64,000 nt of DNA, taken from a virus. The position numbers were made by a program, and so were the translations under genes. A model generated the notes under the pieces. That model was not told where the DNA came from and did no database searches. It worked only from the letters and a program-made list of their open reading frames with translations. Shown here in pieces: positions 27,960 through 36,983 of the stretch; within the stretch, counting starts at the first letter, position 1; each line of letters opens with the position of its first letter. Location: positions 124,001 to 188,000 of IMG/VR virus record IMGVR_UViG_3300032308_002010. The stretch is one strand, 5' to 3'.

Positions 27960-28412
27960 TCAGCTGTCGGGGTCTGGGAGCACACTGTCAAAGACGTTTA
28001 AAGAGCCGTCGTCTTCGTCAGAAAAGAAGTCGCCGGAGTTGACCGACGATTTTGGCGCTGATGGTGTTTTAATTTCAGGCGGCGATTCAAGATGTACAGG
28101 GTCAACGCCAAGGTAGCCGGTCTCGTCTGGCTCTAGGCTGTCCGCAGAGATATCAAAAAGCGGCATGTTGCCCCACGGCGTCAATAGGTGGCGAAAAGGC
28201 GGTTTAGATATGTTTAAACGCACGCCGGCAAAACTAAACACACTCACGTCGCGGTTGACCAGCTCTTTCAACCGAGCAGATAATTTTTCTAGCGTGTCAA
28301 ACTCCTCGACACGGAAATCGCCTTCTGGGCTAAGAATAACAGCGTAATAATGGTCGGGAGACTTGGTTTCGTCTGGTGTTATTTTTACTTCTGGATTCTG
28401 TGTGTCTTCCAT
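27960..28412 (-). CDS. Acidic hypothetical protein, 150 aa
   Basis: Begins MEDTQNPEVKITPDETKS. The middle has a small beta domain (YAVILSPEGDFRVEEFDTLEKL); the C-terminal 50 residues are rich in Asp, Ser and Pro and end DSVLPDPDS. ATG overlaps nothing but lies one base after the upstream gene. No family recognised. Confidence 0.75.
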   Translation of the reverse strand: MEDTQNPEVKITPDETKSPDHYYAVILSPEGDFRVEEFDTLEKLSARLKELVNRDVSVFSFAGVRLNISKPPFRHLLTPWGNMPLFDISADSLEPDETGYLGVDPVHLESPPEIKTPSAPKSSVNSGDFFSDEDDGSLNVFDSVLPDPDS

Positions 28413-28413
28413 G

Positions 28414-29055
28414 TCAGTCTTTCGTGTCTAGCGGGTCAACGCCGTTAAATCCACTCATAGCCCCGGCGCGATATACGGCACGCGGCAACATGTGCAATTG
28501 GTTAGTGCTTAGCTGCCGAACAACTGCTGGCGCATTCGGCTGTTCGTCTACGTATAAGACGAACTTGTTTGACATGATTCCGACAACGTGTATTTCAAGA
28601 ACCTGCCCTGTTTTTGATGTCGGGTCTGGGGTGGTAACGGCGTGCAAAAATGAGTTTGCAAACCACTGCGCTTTTGGATTGGAATACGCGATACCGCCTA
28701 AGAATTCAAAACACTCTTCTTGCCGCCGATAATCGATGGCGTAAATGCGCTTATCCCAGTTCACGACACGTTGCCGACCGGGAGCAGGCATAACTCCAAA
28801 GCCGCTAAAAAAACGCTCGTGGTCGCGCGCTAGGTCAACCGCGAAGGGCCGCATGTCACTAGACGCCGCAGGAAATCGCGCGTCGAACTCAATGACAGGG
28901 TCTCGATCAAAACCACCGCGCGTAAACAGCAGCGCCGGCGTAAACAACACAAGCGGGTTATCGCGCTGATTGAATGCGTCTGCGCAAGAAAGGTGGGCTA
29001 ACGCGTCTGCGCCAGTTATTGAATCAACTTTTACAAACGTGTCCGGCTGATCCAT
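28414..29055 (-). CDS. Hypothetical protein, 213 aa
   Basis: Soluble mixed protein; segments FFSGFGVMPAPGRQRVVNWDKRIYAIDYRR, here only noted as an Arg/aromatic-rich core, and VLEIHVVGIMSNKFVLYVDE suggest a folded beta domain. One base before the 150-residue gene, so co-transcribed. No family recognised. Confidence 0.75.
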   Translation of the reverse strand: MDQPDTFVKVDSITGADALAHLSCADAFNQRDNPLVLFTPALLFTRGGFDRDPVIEFDARFPAASSDMRPFAVDLARDHERFFSGFGVMPAPGRQRVVNWDKRIYAIDYRRQEECFEFLGGIAYSNPKAQWFANSFLHAVTTPDPTSKTGQVLEIHVVGIMSNKFVLYVDEQPNAPAVVRQLSTNQLHMLPRAVYRAGAMSGFNGVDPLDTKD

Positions 29056-29064
29056 ACCACATCA

Positions 29065-29703
29065 TTATTTTTTAGCGTGGGTAAGCCCGGCGTTTGTTGT
29101 CTGAATAAGCAGCAGCAACACAAACGCGGCGTCTACGACGTTGTCTATTCCGGTTGACTTATATTTAACTGCGTCAAACGCGGCGCCCAGTGATTTATTT
29201 GCCGCTGCAATCATGTCTTCTTTGCTAGATTTGCCGTTACCAGTTGCAAACTTTTTGATGGTACTGATAGCAAAACCGCTGGAGATAAGATCTGCCTCTT
29301 CCGCCCACGTGGCAACAGTGACTTTCATACCGCCAAGCACTTCAGAGGCTGTAGCAACGCGAGACAGCACAGCCGGAATACCAAACTTTTTATTGACGAA
29401 AAACTCTCTGGGCGGCGTGTATTTTACATCCTCGTAGCCGATGACGTCAGGAGCAACGGTGTTTAAAAACGCGCGAAGCCTGACAAAACGAGCCGCGCCA
29501 GATTCAAGGCCCTGCACTGACAAATCCCACTGAAACAGCTGCAGCTTTTCTTGCAGCATTTTCTTGCCGGGAATAAAGTCGTAAACAGCGACGCCGCAGT
29601 TGCTACCTAAATCAAGCCCAAGGAACCGAATTGCGTCAACCGGCTTTTTATCCAGCTTGGCCCCAAATTGCTTGGGGTCTTTGTACATCCTGTACTTGGG
29701 CAC
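29065..29703 (-). CDS. RuvC-like Holliday-junction resolvase / RNase H-fold nuclease
   Basis: GTG start at 29703 chosen for its AGGAG site; the longer frame overlaps the upstream gene. 212 residues. FLGLDLGSNCGVAVYDF is the first beta strand with the catalytic Asp of the RuvC family, VIGYEDVKY supplies the second acidic strand, and DNVVDAAFVLLLL near the C-terminus matches the DxxDA[LI] helix. Such enzymes resolve branched DNA before packaging. It fits with the recombination functions in this genome. Confidence 0.8.
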   Translation of the reverse strand: MPKYRMYKDPKQFGAKLDKKPVDAIRFLGLDLGSNCGVAVYDFIPGKKMLQEKLQLFQWDLSVQGLESGAARFVRLRAFLNTVAPDVIGYEDVKYTPPREFFVNKKFGIPAVLSRVATASEVLGGMKVTVATWAEEADLISSGFAISTIKKFATGNGKSSKEDMIAAANKSLGAAFDAVKYKSTGIDNVVDAAFVLLLLIQTTNAGLTHAKK

Positions 29704-29716
29704 GCAACGCTCCTGA

Positions 29717-30391
29717 CTATTTTGGACCGGGGTAGTCGGTTTCTTTAGACGACCAAGCAACAAACCGCTGCCACAGTGACGGCTTAGTTTGTTTAGCTGT
29801 CGCAAGTGCCGTAGAACACTCGCTGAGTTTTGCCTGCGTGTCTTGCAGCTCCTTATACACCACGTTGAGCCGGGTCTGCAATACGTCGTTCATCATTTTC
29901 AAATGCTCGGCCATAAAATTCGCATTATACGTGGGCGCGCCGTTTCGCGCCGCGAACTCAATAACCGCAGACGCAAAGCGAGCCATGTTACCGGCGACCG
30001 GGGACTCCTCGCCAATAACAGATACCTCGCGCACGCCTTTAAACCAAGCCGCGCAAAAAACCTCGCCGATAGCCGCAAACAAAGCTAAACGCACCGGATA
30101 TCTAAACGCAAAAAACTCACGACGATTCAAAGCTTGCTCAAAACTACTGACAGGATCTGCGCCATTGACAAAGTCTCGCTGTGCGGCCGCTAACGCTTCA
30201 GCGATTTTGACAATCTCATCCTGAGAGATGTTGTGTTCTTCGTACCAATTTGCAGCGTCACCGGTACGCGCAGCTGGATCAAGATTTTCGATTGCGCGAA
30301 CCATAAGCGTAGGCGTGATGTACGCATAATCGCGCTCAGGGTTGTAAAGCGGGCCGTTGTCTCCCTTTTGTCGGTAACCGATGCTACCCAT
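29717..30391 (-). CDS. Hypothetical protein, 224 aa
   Basis: Residues about 95-180 carry two hydrophobic stretches (RLALFAAIGEVFCAAWF, MARFASAVIEFAA) that may be buried helices rather than membrane spans. The C-terminal third is a coiled-coil-like region (LKMMNDVLQTRLNVVYKEL). AAAGGA precedes the ATG. No family recognised. Confidence 0.75.
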   Translation of the reverse strand: MGSIGYRQKGDNGPLYNPERDYAYITPTLMVRAIENLDPAARTGDAANWYEEHNISQDEIVKIAEALAAAQRDFVNGADPVSSFEQALNRREFFAFRYPVRLALFAAIGEVFCAAWFKGVREVSVIGEESPVAGNMARFASAVIEFAARNGAPTYNANFMAEHLKMMNDVLQTRLNVVYKELQDTQAKLSECSTALATAKQTKPSLWQRFVAWSSKETDYPGPK

Positions 30392-30403
30392 AGCCGTCCT
30401 TTC

Positions 30404-31255
30404 TTAGCTGGCAGATTCAATGTGACGCGACGCATTGTTTTTGCATCGAACACACAAAAACCCATTATCACTGGGATCAAAAAACGCGTCTGTTTGACAG
30501 GCGTCACAATACCGCGTTACGTATGTGCGCCGATGCGTAGCAAACATGCAGTCGTCGGCGCCCAGCCAACAATGTACGCAAGAATGTTCGTAGCCATCTG
30601 GGCACGGCCGGGCGCGTGTGCGTACCTCTATCAGTCCGCGATTGTCTCGAAACATACTGCTGCTGACACTAACCGTAGAAAACGACGGCTGCTCGCGGCT
30701 GCGTTCTGCGTCGATATGTGCGAAGAACAGCAGGTTCAAAAAGTGCATAGCCGTGGTATACGGATATGCACCCCACGGCGCAGAAAACCCAAGCGTTTGC
30801 GAGATAGCCCGGCAGCTGTTTTGCGAGAAAAATTGCGTAAAAGACATAGGACACGGAGAACCACCAACTGCGCGGCAAGTCAGAATATAGCCAGAAGTTG
30901 TTTTCCGCTTGTACGGCCTGACACCCTCTACGCATACCGGCACTAGCTCGTCTTCTAGTTGCCGCGTCCACGGCAAAACAGGCGCGCCGTCCTTTAGTTT
31001 TTCAATGTTGCCAGCCAAGCGCCACGCCAACGTGTGTGCTGCACTCCGCGTTAACGTGGTGCCGGCCAACGCACGAATTGAATCAAAAACTGCCGCGCTC
31101 ACTACTGAGTTTGGCAGTTCGTTTAAAACGTCACGGCAAATGTCGCGAAGAGTTTCACCGCCAACCATTGCGTCTATGTAAGGACGCAGCGCGCGGTCGG
31201 CGAGTCGATCGCGGTATTGACGTAGCCGCGTATAACTAAACGGTGGGCGTTTCAT
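30404..31255 (-). CDS. Zinc-finger hypothetical protein, 283 aa
   Basis: Start at ATG 31255 (GAGG upstream); overlaps the previous gene by 20 bases. The N-terminal half is helical. The C-terminal 75 residues contain CxxC-type pairs (CVHC, CDAC, CVRC) likely binding two zinc ions. Could bind DNA or RNA or stabilise a virion protein. Family not recognised. Confidence 0.75.
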   Translation of the reverse strand: MKRPPFSYTRLRQYRDRLADRALRPYIDAMVGGETLRDICRDVLNELPNSVVSAAVFDSIRALAGTTLTRSAAHTLAWRLAGNIEKLKDGAPVLPWTRQLEDELVPVCVEGVRPYKRKTTSGYILTCRAVGGSPCPMSFTQFFSQNSCRAISQTLGFSAPWGAYPYTTAMHFLNLLFFAHIDAERSREQPSFSTVSVSSSMFRDNRGLIEVRTRARPCPDGYEHSCVHCWLGADDCMFATHRRTYVTRYCDACQTDAFFDPSDNGFLCVRCKNNASRHIESAS

Positions 31256-31886
31256 CACTGCCTCGCAACGTAACAGACGCCGCTGTCGAAGCTGTTTGAG
31301 CGGCAGTCGTAACTGTTACGGGCGCAGAAGAGTCGTCCACTGGACGGGCCACAATTTTGCGATCTGGATTGCTGGCCTCCCACTGCTGCCGTGCTTTACC
31401 GCACGTCTCTTCCGCAGACGTAGCCGTTTCTTTAACCGCAGCGGCTTCCTGCTCAAGCGCCAAAATGATCGTGCCCAGCTCGCTAGACAAGAGATTTGAG
31501 ATATCGCCAACGCACACAACATTTTTAACGTGCGCAACAATCGGGTCAGACTCCTTGCCCGCCTTCACAGACCGAAAGCTAATAGCAATGTCCTCAATTT
31601 TGAGCGTGTCAGGAAGCGGGTCGGAGAGAGATTTCCCGTTTAGTTCGGCGCCAATGATCCGAAGAGCGCTAAAACGGGAATACAGATCTTCCATCCGCGA
31701 GGCCGCATCTTTGATCAGCTCAGACGGATTTACCTTAATTGTTTGCTGCGGTGACGCGGCAGCAGCCTGTAAAGCTTTGGCCAGCGCAGAGGCGTCCATT
31801 TTGATCGGCACTGACACGTTGGTAATACCGCACGTGTTAGGCGCTTCAGATTTTGGAGCATCAATAATCGTCGTTTTCTTTGCCAT
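31236..31886 (-). CDS. Hypothetical protein, 216 aa
   Basis: AAGGA before the ATG. Ala/Lys-rich N-terminus, a helical region (SALAKALQAAAASPQQTIKV), a beta part (IEDIAISFRS, AHVKNVVCVGDISNLL) and a low-complexity Thr/Ala tail. No family recognised. Confidence 0.75.
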   Translation of the reverse strand: MAKKTTIIDAPKSEAPNTCGITNVSVPIKMDASALAKALQAAAASPQQTIKVNPSELIKDAASRMEDLYSRFSALRIIGAELNGKSLSDPLPDTLKIEDIAISFRSVKAGKESDPIVAHVKNVVCVGDISNLLSSELGTIILALEQEAAAVKETATSAEETCGKARQQWEASNPDRKIVARPVDDSSAPVTVTTAAQTASTAASVTLRGSDETPTV

Positions 31887-31896
31887 TTTTTTATCC

Positions 31897-32301
31897 TTAA
31901 AGGAGTTTTACAGCGAAACCAAACCAGTAGCGTAGACCGGCGTGCGCGCCTGTGTCGGCATCATACAGCAGCTCAACCGGGTTGCCAGTCGCCACGTAGA
32001 AATGCTCGACGGGTCCGGGTAAGTAGCCGGCGCAACTCAAACCAAGCTGCAGCATAAAAGCCATTGCAAGGTCGGCCGACGGGTTTAAATCATACGGAAA
32101 AAGCGGAATGCGTAAATACTCGTCGTGCTCGGAAAAAGCCCATGTCGGGGAGTCTCCCGGATTATATTGGGCGTCTAAAACACGCCAACGCGAGCTGCCG
32201 AGTTTTTCAACAGATTGAATAAACGCCGGCGCAAACGGCGTACCTTCCGGCCACCCGTCACGAGTTTTTTTCATATCTAAACGGGCAACGGAAACTTTCA
32301 T
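31897..32301 (-). CDS. Hypothetical protein, 134 aa
   Basis: Begins MKVSVARLDMKKTRDGWPEG, a compact mixed domain rich in aromatics and Pro (YNPGDSPTWAFSEHDEYLRIPLFPYDL). ATG overlaps the stop of the glycosyltransferase gene by four bases, so the two are translationally coupled. No family recognised. Confidence 0.75.
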   Translation of the reverse strand: MKVSVARLDMKKTRDGWPEGTPFAPAFIQSVEKLGSSRWRVLDAQYNPGDSPTWAFSEHDEYLRIPLFPYDLNPSADLAMAFMLQLGLSCAGYLPGPVEHFYVATGNPVELLYDADTGAHAGLRYWFGFAVKLL

Positions 32302-32996
32302 GTCATCATCGTCCTTGGCGCCGCGGCTTCAACACCAGAATCATTGACATTAATTTTCACGCCTTCACGAAAATGACAAAATCGAATGTCTTGGTGTTTA
32401 AACGCTGCACCAAGCACACGATCGCCATATTTTTGTTGAAAATCAACCGGCGGAAAATTGAGTTGATACAGCAACTCTGTTTTAATCGCCCACCACCCGC
32501 CGATAACATACGGCAGATAAGTCTTTTCGTATTCCGGGTTAAACCACGACTGCTGTTGCAGCCACAATAGTTGCTCATCGGGAAGTCTGGCGCGCTCTAC
32601 GGATCCAACAAGATTGCAGCCGTTTACATTGTTTATTACACGCGCAAACCAATTGTGTACGGTGTCAGTCGGCTCCAGATAAGAGTCATGATCAAACCAC
32701 ATCGTAATCGGCGCGGTAATGGGCGGCTCATAGAACATACGCCGCATCATAGGATACTTCATCAGATTTTCAGTACTGTGAAAAATCGTTGCCGAATGGA
32801 AGTGATCAGCAATTTGTTGAATTAAAAATTGTGTCGTGTCTGGCCCCACAGCGTTGCAGCCAAAACGAAAAGATACGTTTTGGTTGGCCAACTCGCGCAT
32901 CGGCTCGTTGAGCACGCGCTGCGCCAGTTTAAAATGTTTGTCTTCGTTGCCGTAGAACAGCACACAGATACAAACAGATGCGGCTCCATCCGCCAT
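32298..32996 (-). CDS. GT-A fold glycosyltransferase (family 2-like)
   Basis: Start at the internal ATG 32996 (MADGAASVC), which has GGAG six bases upstream; a start 12 bases earlier has no such site. 232 residues. VCICVLFYGNEDKHFKLAQR is the nucleotide-sugar-binding first strand, ITMWFDHDSYL carries the DxD metal motif, and YVIGGWWAIKTELL plus GDRVLGAAFKHQ match the acceptor and catalytic region of family 2 enzymes. Target unknown: DNA, virion protein or host surface. No base-modifying enzyme is visible in the window, so protein or surface is more likely. Confidence 0.75.
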   Translation of the reverse strand: MADGAASVCICVLFYGNEDKHFKLAQRVLNEPMRELANQNVSFRFGCNAVGPDTTQFLIQQIADHFHSATIFHSTENLMKYPMMRRMFYEPPITAPITMWFDHDSYLEPTDTVHNWFARVINNVNGCNLVGSVERARLPDEQLLWLQQQSWFNPEYEKTYLPYVIGGWWAIKTELLYQLNFPPVDFQQKYGDRVLGAAFKHQDIRFCHFREGVKINVNDSGVEAAAPRTMMT

Positions 32997-33021
32997 ACAC
33001 GACTCCATTCAACTAAGTAAA

Positions 33022-33570
33022 CTACAACCGTGCCGACGCCATTGACGCACGCGCCACAGCAACCGGCATGACCACCGGCGGTACTCGTGATCGGCCAAGA
33101 AGCTTCAATACCCGCATCACGTTATGCGAATCGGGTTCGATATTCTTCTTAGCATCTTTGACCATCTTATCGATCAGTTCAAGAAACGTCGTGCGTTCTT
33201 TCACAGACGCAAAATTGAATCTAACCGAAAACTGAGTTACTGTCTTGCCGGCGTGCTCGTCTGCAACGTCGCACCTATCCCACGCTGATTTTTCGTCGCC
33301 GCGGGTATAGACACAGGCAATTCGACCCAGAAAGTCATAGACCACAATTACAGCCGACTTATCGACATCGCCGACTAACGAGAAGGCATGCGGAAACTGG
33401 GTTGCCGGAATAAAAGGCAACTTTTCCACCGTCTGATCGTTAAATTCGAGGCGCTGTAGCTGCAGCGGAAATGTGCGATGTCCGCGTGCGTTATCAGTGA
33501 TATAGAACTCGGCCTCCAGCGCGCCGACGCCGGGCTCAATCACAACTGGAACATTACGTACAGAAAACAT
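33022..33570 (-). CDS. Hypothetical protein, 182 aa
   Basis: Strong AGGAGG site before the ATG. Beta-rich N-terminal 120 residues (SAVIVVYDFLGRIACVYTRG) and a helical C-terminus with a basic end. No family recognised. Confidence 0.75.
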   Translation of the reverse strand: MFSVRNVPVVIEPGVGALEAEFYITDNARGHRTFPLQLQRLEFNDQTVEKLPFIPATQFPHAFSLVGDVDKSAVIVVYDFLGRIACVYTRGDEKSAWDRCDVADEHAGKTVTQFSVRFNFASVKERTTFLELIDKMVKDAKKNIEPDSHNVMRVLKLLGRSRVPPVVMPVAVARASMASARL

Positions 33571-33578
33571 AAAACCTC

Positions 33579-34466
33579 CTAACGCGTCATATTGGACCGG
33601 CGACGCGGCGAGGCTTCCTGCTCTTCCGTATCGTCATCAATCTCTTCACGCTTGTTCAGCTCTTCCCGAACCTTAGCGCACATCGCGCGGTGATCCGCCA
33701 CGATGTCAGACAGTTTCTCAAAGTTTTCAATGATCTCAGCAAAGTAGCCTTGAACAGTTGCATCAAACTTTGACGGCGCAGCATTTACGATGTCGTCGTA
33801 AATGTTGTCGCGCTTTTCGCTAAGCCATAGCGAATCAGAACGAGAAATCCAGCGCCGCTGGTGCTGCAGCAGATCATGCAACTGCTGCTTGAGCCCCTTG
33901 GGAGACTGGTGAGTGCGGCCGCTCGTCTTTTGCTTGCCGCGCATCTCCTGCAACTCAGTCGCCAACGTGCGGGCCGTGTAAGCCTCCTCAGCGCACTTCT
34001 CCTCGACAGCAGAGCGCTGCTGATCATCGGGAATCTGCGTGAGAAGCTGTACGTGCGATGTCGTCAGCCGCCACCGCGGACGGTCCGGGCAGCGCAGACT
34101 GAGCAGCCGAATGATCTCAGCCTCGCTCGGATACTTCTCAAAGAAGTTTACGGCACCACGCATCTGTTCGATGGTATAGACCGGCGCAAAAATTGACATG
34201 AGCAGCGAAGCTCCGTCAATGTGCTGCGTCTGCTGTTCCGCCGTTAGATAGCGTTCTGGATCTCCTTTTACCTCCGAAATAAGCTTTCCGATCCGCCAGT
34301 ATGCCCGCAGGCTAGCTTCCTGCGCGTCACTGAACAGACCGTCAATTTCGGAAACGACGTCCTGCAACTCAGGCGTCAAATTCTCCGTTGCTACTAAGAG
34401 CGGCGAATTACGCGACTCGACCATATCAGCCTGAATCATCGCCGCCGCCTTAGACTTCCTACCCAT
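33579..34466 (-). CDS. DUF1016_N-like protein, 295 aa
   Basis: The segment ASLRAYWRIGKLISEVKGD, followed by YTIEQMRGAVNFFEKYP, WRLTTSHVQLL and AYTARTLATELQEMRG, follows the helical N-terminal domain of DUF1016 (YhcG) proteins, including the tryptophan-gly-his spacing. The nuclease half of that family is absent; instead there is a helical, basic C-terminus (RRRSNMTR). A DNA- or protein-binding role is inferred. Confidence 0.55.
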   Translation of the reverse strand: MGRKSKAAAMIQADMVESRNSPLLVATENLTPELQDVVSEIDGLFSDAQEASLRAYWRIGKLISEVKGDPERYLTAEQQTQHIDGASLLMSIFAPVYTIEQMRGAVNFFEKYPSEAEIIRLLSLRCPDRPRWRLTTSHVQLLTQIPDDQQRSAVEEKCAEEAYTARTLATELQEMRGKQKTSGRTHQSPKGLKQQLHDLLQHQRRWISRSDSLWLSEKRDNIYDDIVNAAPSKFDATVQGYFAEIIENFEKLSDIVADHRAMCAKVREELNKREEIDDDTEEQEASPRRRSNMTR

Positions 34467-34493
34467 TGAATCTCTCCCTATAAGTGAGGTTAA

Positions 34494-35648
34494 CTATTTT
34501 CGCTTTCTGCCTTTCGGGGCAGGAAGCAGCAATTCAAGCGCGGTTGTTTGCAATAGATCGCGCAGGGTGTGGTAATGCCCGCGCGAACACCGCAACATAG
34601 AACAAAACAAGTCATAGGCAGTACGTTGCCTAAGCACTTCTTTTGTGTAGACGTCAATGGCGTCGCGCGGCTCGATGTCCGCACCGACCATTGCCGTATT
34701 TCGAATAATCTGTTTGGCGTCTTCTCTTGTGATCTTGAACTTCATCAGGTACGAAGTCCATTTGTCGTTCGCTGCGTCCATAGTTGTCTTGTCAGGAGAA
34801 AACTCCAGAGACAAACCCATAAGCGCTGAGACGCGATTTGCTACGGCGGTCATATCAACGCTGCGCTCGGCAACCGCTGACGCCAAAATCGACACGCGAC
34901 CAACAAGATCAGCGCCCGTGTGATTTAGCCGCCCGCCCTTGCCGGCAGGAGACAGCGCCGCGCCAAACTTTGTGTACAAGCACGTAGACGCGCGGATAGC
35001 GTTGCCAGTGTCTTCCCGGTTTGAGAAATACCACCCCGCCGCAAACGTGTGCCGCGGATCTGTATAAATATCTGTACGCCGTGATTTGGGGTCTATGAAA
35101 TACAGCCGCAACTCTCGCCCCAGCAGCTCCGCCCGAAAAAACTCGGCCTGCGGTTGCTTGTCGTATAGCTCGTTGCTGACGGTTTCCATAAACAAACTGT
35201 TATCCAGCATGCGGTGATCGAGACCCAAAAAGCCCTCGACAGACCGCTCGCGATGGTTCACAAGCAGAGTACGCTCGCGCAACGCATCAAACCTAACACG
35301 CAGCGTAGCGTTGTAAATACTGACTGCCGCGGCAATGTCAGTAGCCCGCGTTGTTGTGCGCACCTGACGGACGTTCTCGCCAGACAGCTCGTTAAACAGC
35401 TGCGCTAGCCCGACGGACAAAACAGACGACAACGCCCGAAAACCGATAGCGTTAAACCGGTAGCCGTTTTCTACGATGCTGCCGTCGGGTCCCATAATTA
35501 ACTGGGACTCCTCGACGACCGGGACAGACTCCGTACTCGCGGATCGCATCTCCAGAAATTTTCGGCACTCTTCTAGCTGGCTTGCCGAAAACGAGAACGC
35601 CGGCACGGGCGCAAATACACTGCGCACAGTTGTAGTTGCCGACAACAT
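34494..35648 (-). CDS. DUF932-like phage protein, 384 aa
   Basis: GGAGG before the ATG. The central region (NGYRFNAIGFRALSSVL, GWYFSNREDTGNAIRASTCLYTKFGAALSP, LNHTGADLVGRV) parallels DUF932, a family common on phages and plasmids, often near replication genes, with the S/N-x-E-x-G and conserved His-x-Gly pattern. Function of the family is unknown. The C-terminus is basic. It sits upstream of the DUF1016-like gene in the same operon. Confidence 0.5.
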   Translation of the reverse strand: MLSATTTVRSVFAPVPAFSFSASQLEECRKFLEMRSASTESVPVVEESQLIMGPDGSIVENGYRFNAIGFRALSSVLSVGLAQLFNELSGENVRQVRTTTRATDIAAAVSIYNATLRVRFDALRERTLLVNHRERSVEGFLGLDHRMLDNSLFMETVSNELYDKQPQAEFFRAELLGRELRLYFIDPKSRRTDIYTDPRHTFAAGWYFSNREDTGNAIRASTCLYTKFGAALSPAGKGGRLNHTGADLVGRVSILASAVAERSVDMTAVANRVSALMGLSLEFSPDKTTMDAANDKWTSYLMKFKITREDAKQIIRNTAMVGADIEPRDAIDVYTKEVLRQRTAYDLFCSMLRCSRGHYHTLRDLLQTTALELLLPAPKGRKRK

Positions 35649-35666
35649 CCGGGCCTCCGTGCCGAA

Positions 35667-36227
35667 CTAATCGTAATACCAGTCTGCGCCTATGGCATTA
35701 AAAAGCGTCGCAGTGTGCTCGACTGTAAACATATTCTTGACAGTTGGCGGAAAACTGCAGACCCACTGGACTCGCGGAATTCCGGTGTCGTCGGTTATGT
35801 GGTTGTGCGCACATAGCATCGTTCGCACCACGGGAAAACACATAATGAACCGACGTTCTGTGTTTATTTCCAACCGGTGCAGGTTTTTGGCCACCGCAGC
35901 GAGTAACCTGTTTTTACCGTCTTTCGGAATTTTGAACAGATCAGCCATCGTCAGTTCGTGCAGCCGCGGGATGCGCCGCCCGCACAAGACACCCGGGAAA
36001 CGATGAAACTCCGAGTTAAACCAACTAAAGTTCAACTTGTCGTGGCCGGTCATGTCCCGGCACTCGTTCGCCATCTTGCCCCAACCAGATATCTTAATAC
36101 CGCACTCTTTGAAGACGCGCTTGATAATACGTTCTTCAAACGCAAGTTGCCGCTGAAAGCGAATAGCCTCAGCGCCTTGACTGTCCTGATTGAACAGCTC
36201 GTTAAAAAAGTTGTCGCGCGGATCCAT
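35667..36227 (-). CDS. Hypothetical protein, 186 aa
   Basis: Start MDPRDNFFNELF at 36227, one base after the stop of the DUF551-like gene; a longer frame upstream overlaps that gene and is less likely. Helical N-terminal half, then a segment with MCFPVVRTMLCAHNHIT. No family recognised. Confidence 0.75.
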   Translation of the reverse strand: MDPRDNFFNELFNQDSQGAEAIRFQRQLAFEERIIKRVFKECGIKISGWGKMANECRDMTGHDKLNFSWFNSEFHRFPGVLCGRRIPRLHELTMADLFKIPKDGKNRLLAAVAKNLHRLEINTERRFIMCFPVVRTMLCAHNHITDDTGIPRVQWVCSFPPTVKNMFTVEHTATLFNAIGADWYYD

Positions 36228-36228
36228 A

Positions 36229-36438
36229 TTAGGACGCCGGATTGTTATCAAAATAGCTGGCGATCGACTCCGGCGGCGGGAGTGGCATCCACAGCAGAAG
36301 ATCTTTATCCGCCGCCAGCTCCCCACCCGTCACCATGAACTGGCTCTGCGTGATCGGGTCAGCGGCGAGCACTTTTTCTTCGCGGCCGGGGAGCCTTTCG
36401 TTTACGTGCGTCCACCTTCCGAACTTTGGTTCCTTCAT
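36229..36438 (-). CDS. DUF551-like protein, 69 aa
   Basis: Pattern RWTHVNERLPGREEKVLAA ... LLLWMPLPPPES is the signature of DUF551 (W-x-V-x-ERLP ... W-x-PLP-x-PP), a small domain frequent in phages and prophages with no known activity. AGGTG precedes the ATG. Overlaps the end of the next upstream gene by 80 bases. Confidence 0.8.
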   Translation of the reverse strand: MKEPKFGRWTHVNERLPGREEKVLAADPITQSQFMVTGGELAADKDLLLWMPLPPPESIASYFDNNPAS

Positions 36439-36610
36439 GAAGCACCTTTTCTACGTCTTTGAGTAATCCTTCGGCGTTAATGATTTTGTCGCACGCTAAT
36501 TCACCCGCTGGTACACATTGATGCGTTTCCAGCACGTCTCGCACCACCCAAGCCATCCAGTCTACTTCTTCTCGCGTAAACGAGATCGAGATACTGACCG
36601 GCTTGAGCAT
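36359..36610 (-). CDS. Hypothetical protein, 83 aa
   Basis: The start at 36610 (MLKPVSISISFTREEVDWMA) is chosen because it lies just after the upstream stop; longer in-frame starts lack ribosome sites. A short helical domain with a strongly basic C-terminus (RKVDARKRKAPRPRRKSARR), possibly nucleic-acid binding. Overlaps the DUF551-like gene by 80 bases. Confidence 0.65.
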   Translation of the reverse strand: MLKPVSISISFTREEVDWMAWVVRDVLETHQCVPAGELACDKIINAEGLLKDVEKVLHEGTKVRKVDARKRKAPRPRRKSARR

Positions 36611-36614
36611 TTCT

Positions 36615-36983
36615 TTAGCTGTCTTCTTCGTCTTCTTCGTCATATTTGTCCGCATTGTGTTCTTCGTCATACTCGTCAACGGCTTCCATAAATTCATTGA
36701 AGCTTATGCCCGGCGAGTTAACGCATTCCATAAATTGATAAATAAACCGGCTCTCTCCCGTCTCTTTGTCGATGCGCTCCGTTAGCCGGTAGTGCATCAT
36801 GTCGCCGGTTTCGTGGTCGTAGCCGCTGATGATCGTGTCCGCTTCTGGAACCGGTACCGGCAACTTTGAACCGTCTACGGGGCCGCCAAAACACTCAGCC
36901 AGTTGAAACAGGCCATTTTGCATGCCCATAAGTTCATGCTCAATAACGCCGTCGTCTTCGTTTTCTTCTTCTGATTCGTCCAT
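36615..36983 (-). CDS. Very acidic hypothetical protein, 122 aa
   Basis: Both ends are runs of Asp and Glu, with a short folded middle (AECFGGPVDGSKLPVPVPEAD, HYRLTERIDKETGESRFIYQF). ATG overlaps the recombinase stop by one base (TAATG), indicating coupling. Acidic proteins next to RecA/UvsX can be mediators or DNA mimics, but this is only a thought from position. Confidence 0.75.
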   Translation of the reverse strand: MDESEEENEDDGVIEHELMGMQNGLFQLAECFGGPVDGSKLPVPVPEADTIISGYDHETGDMMHYRLTERIDKETGESRFIYQFMECVNSPGISFNEFMEAVDEYDEEHNADKYDEEDEEDS

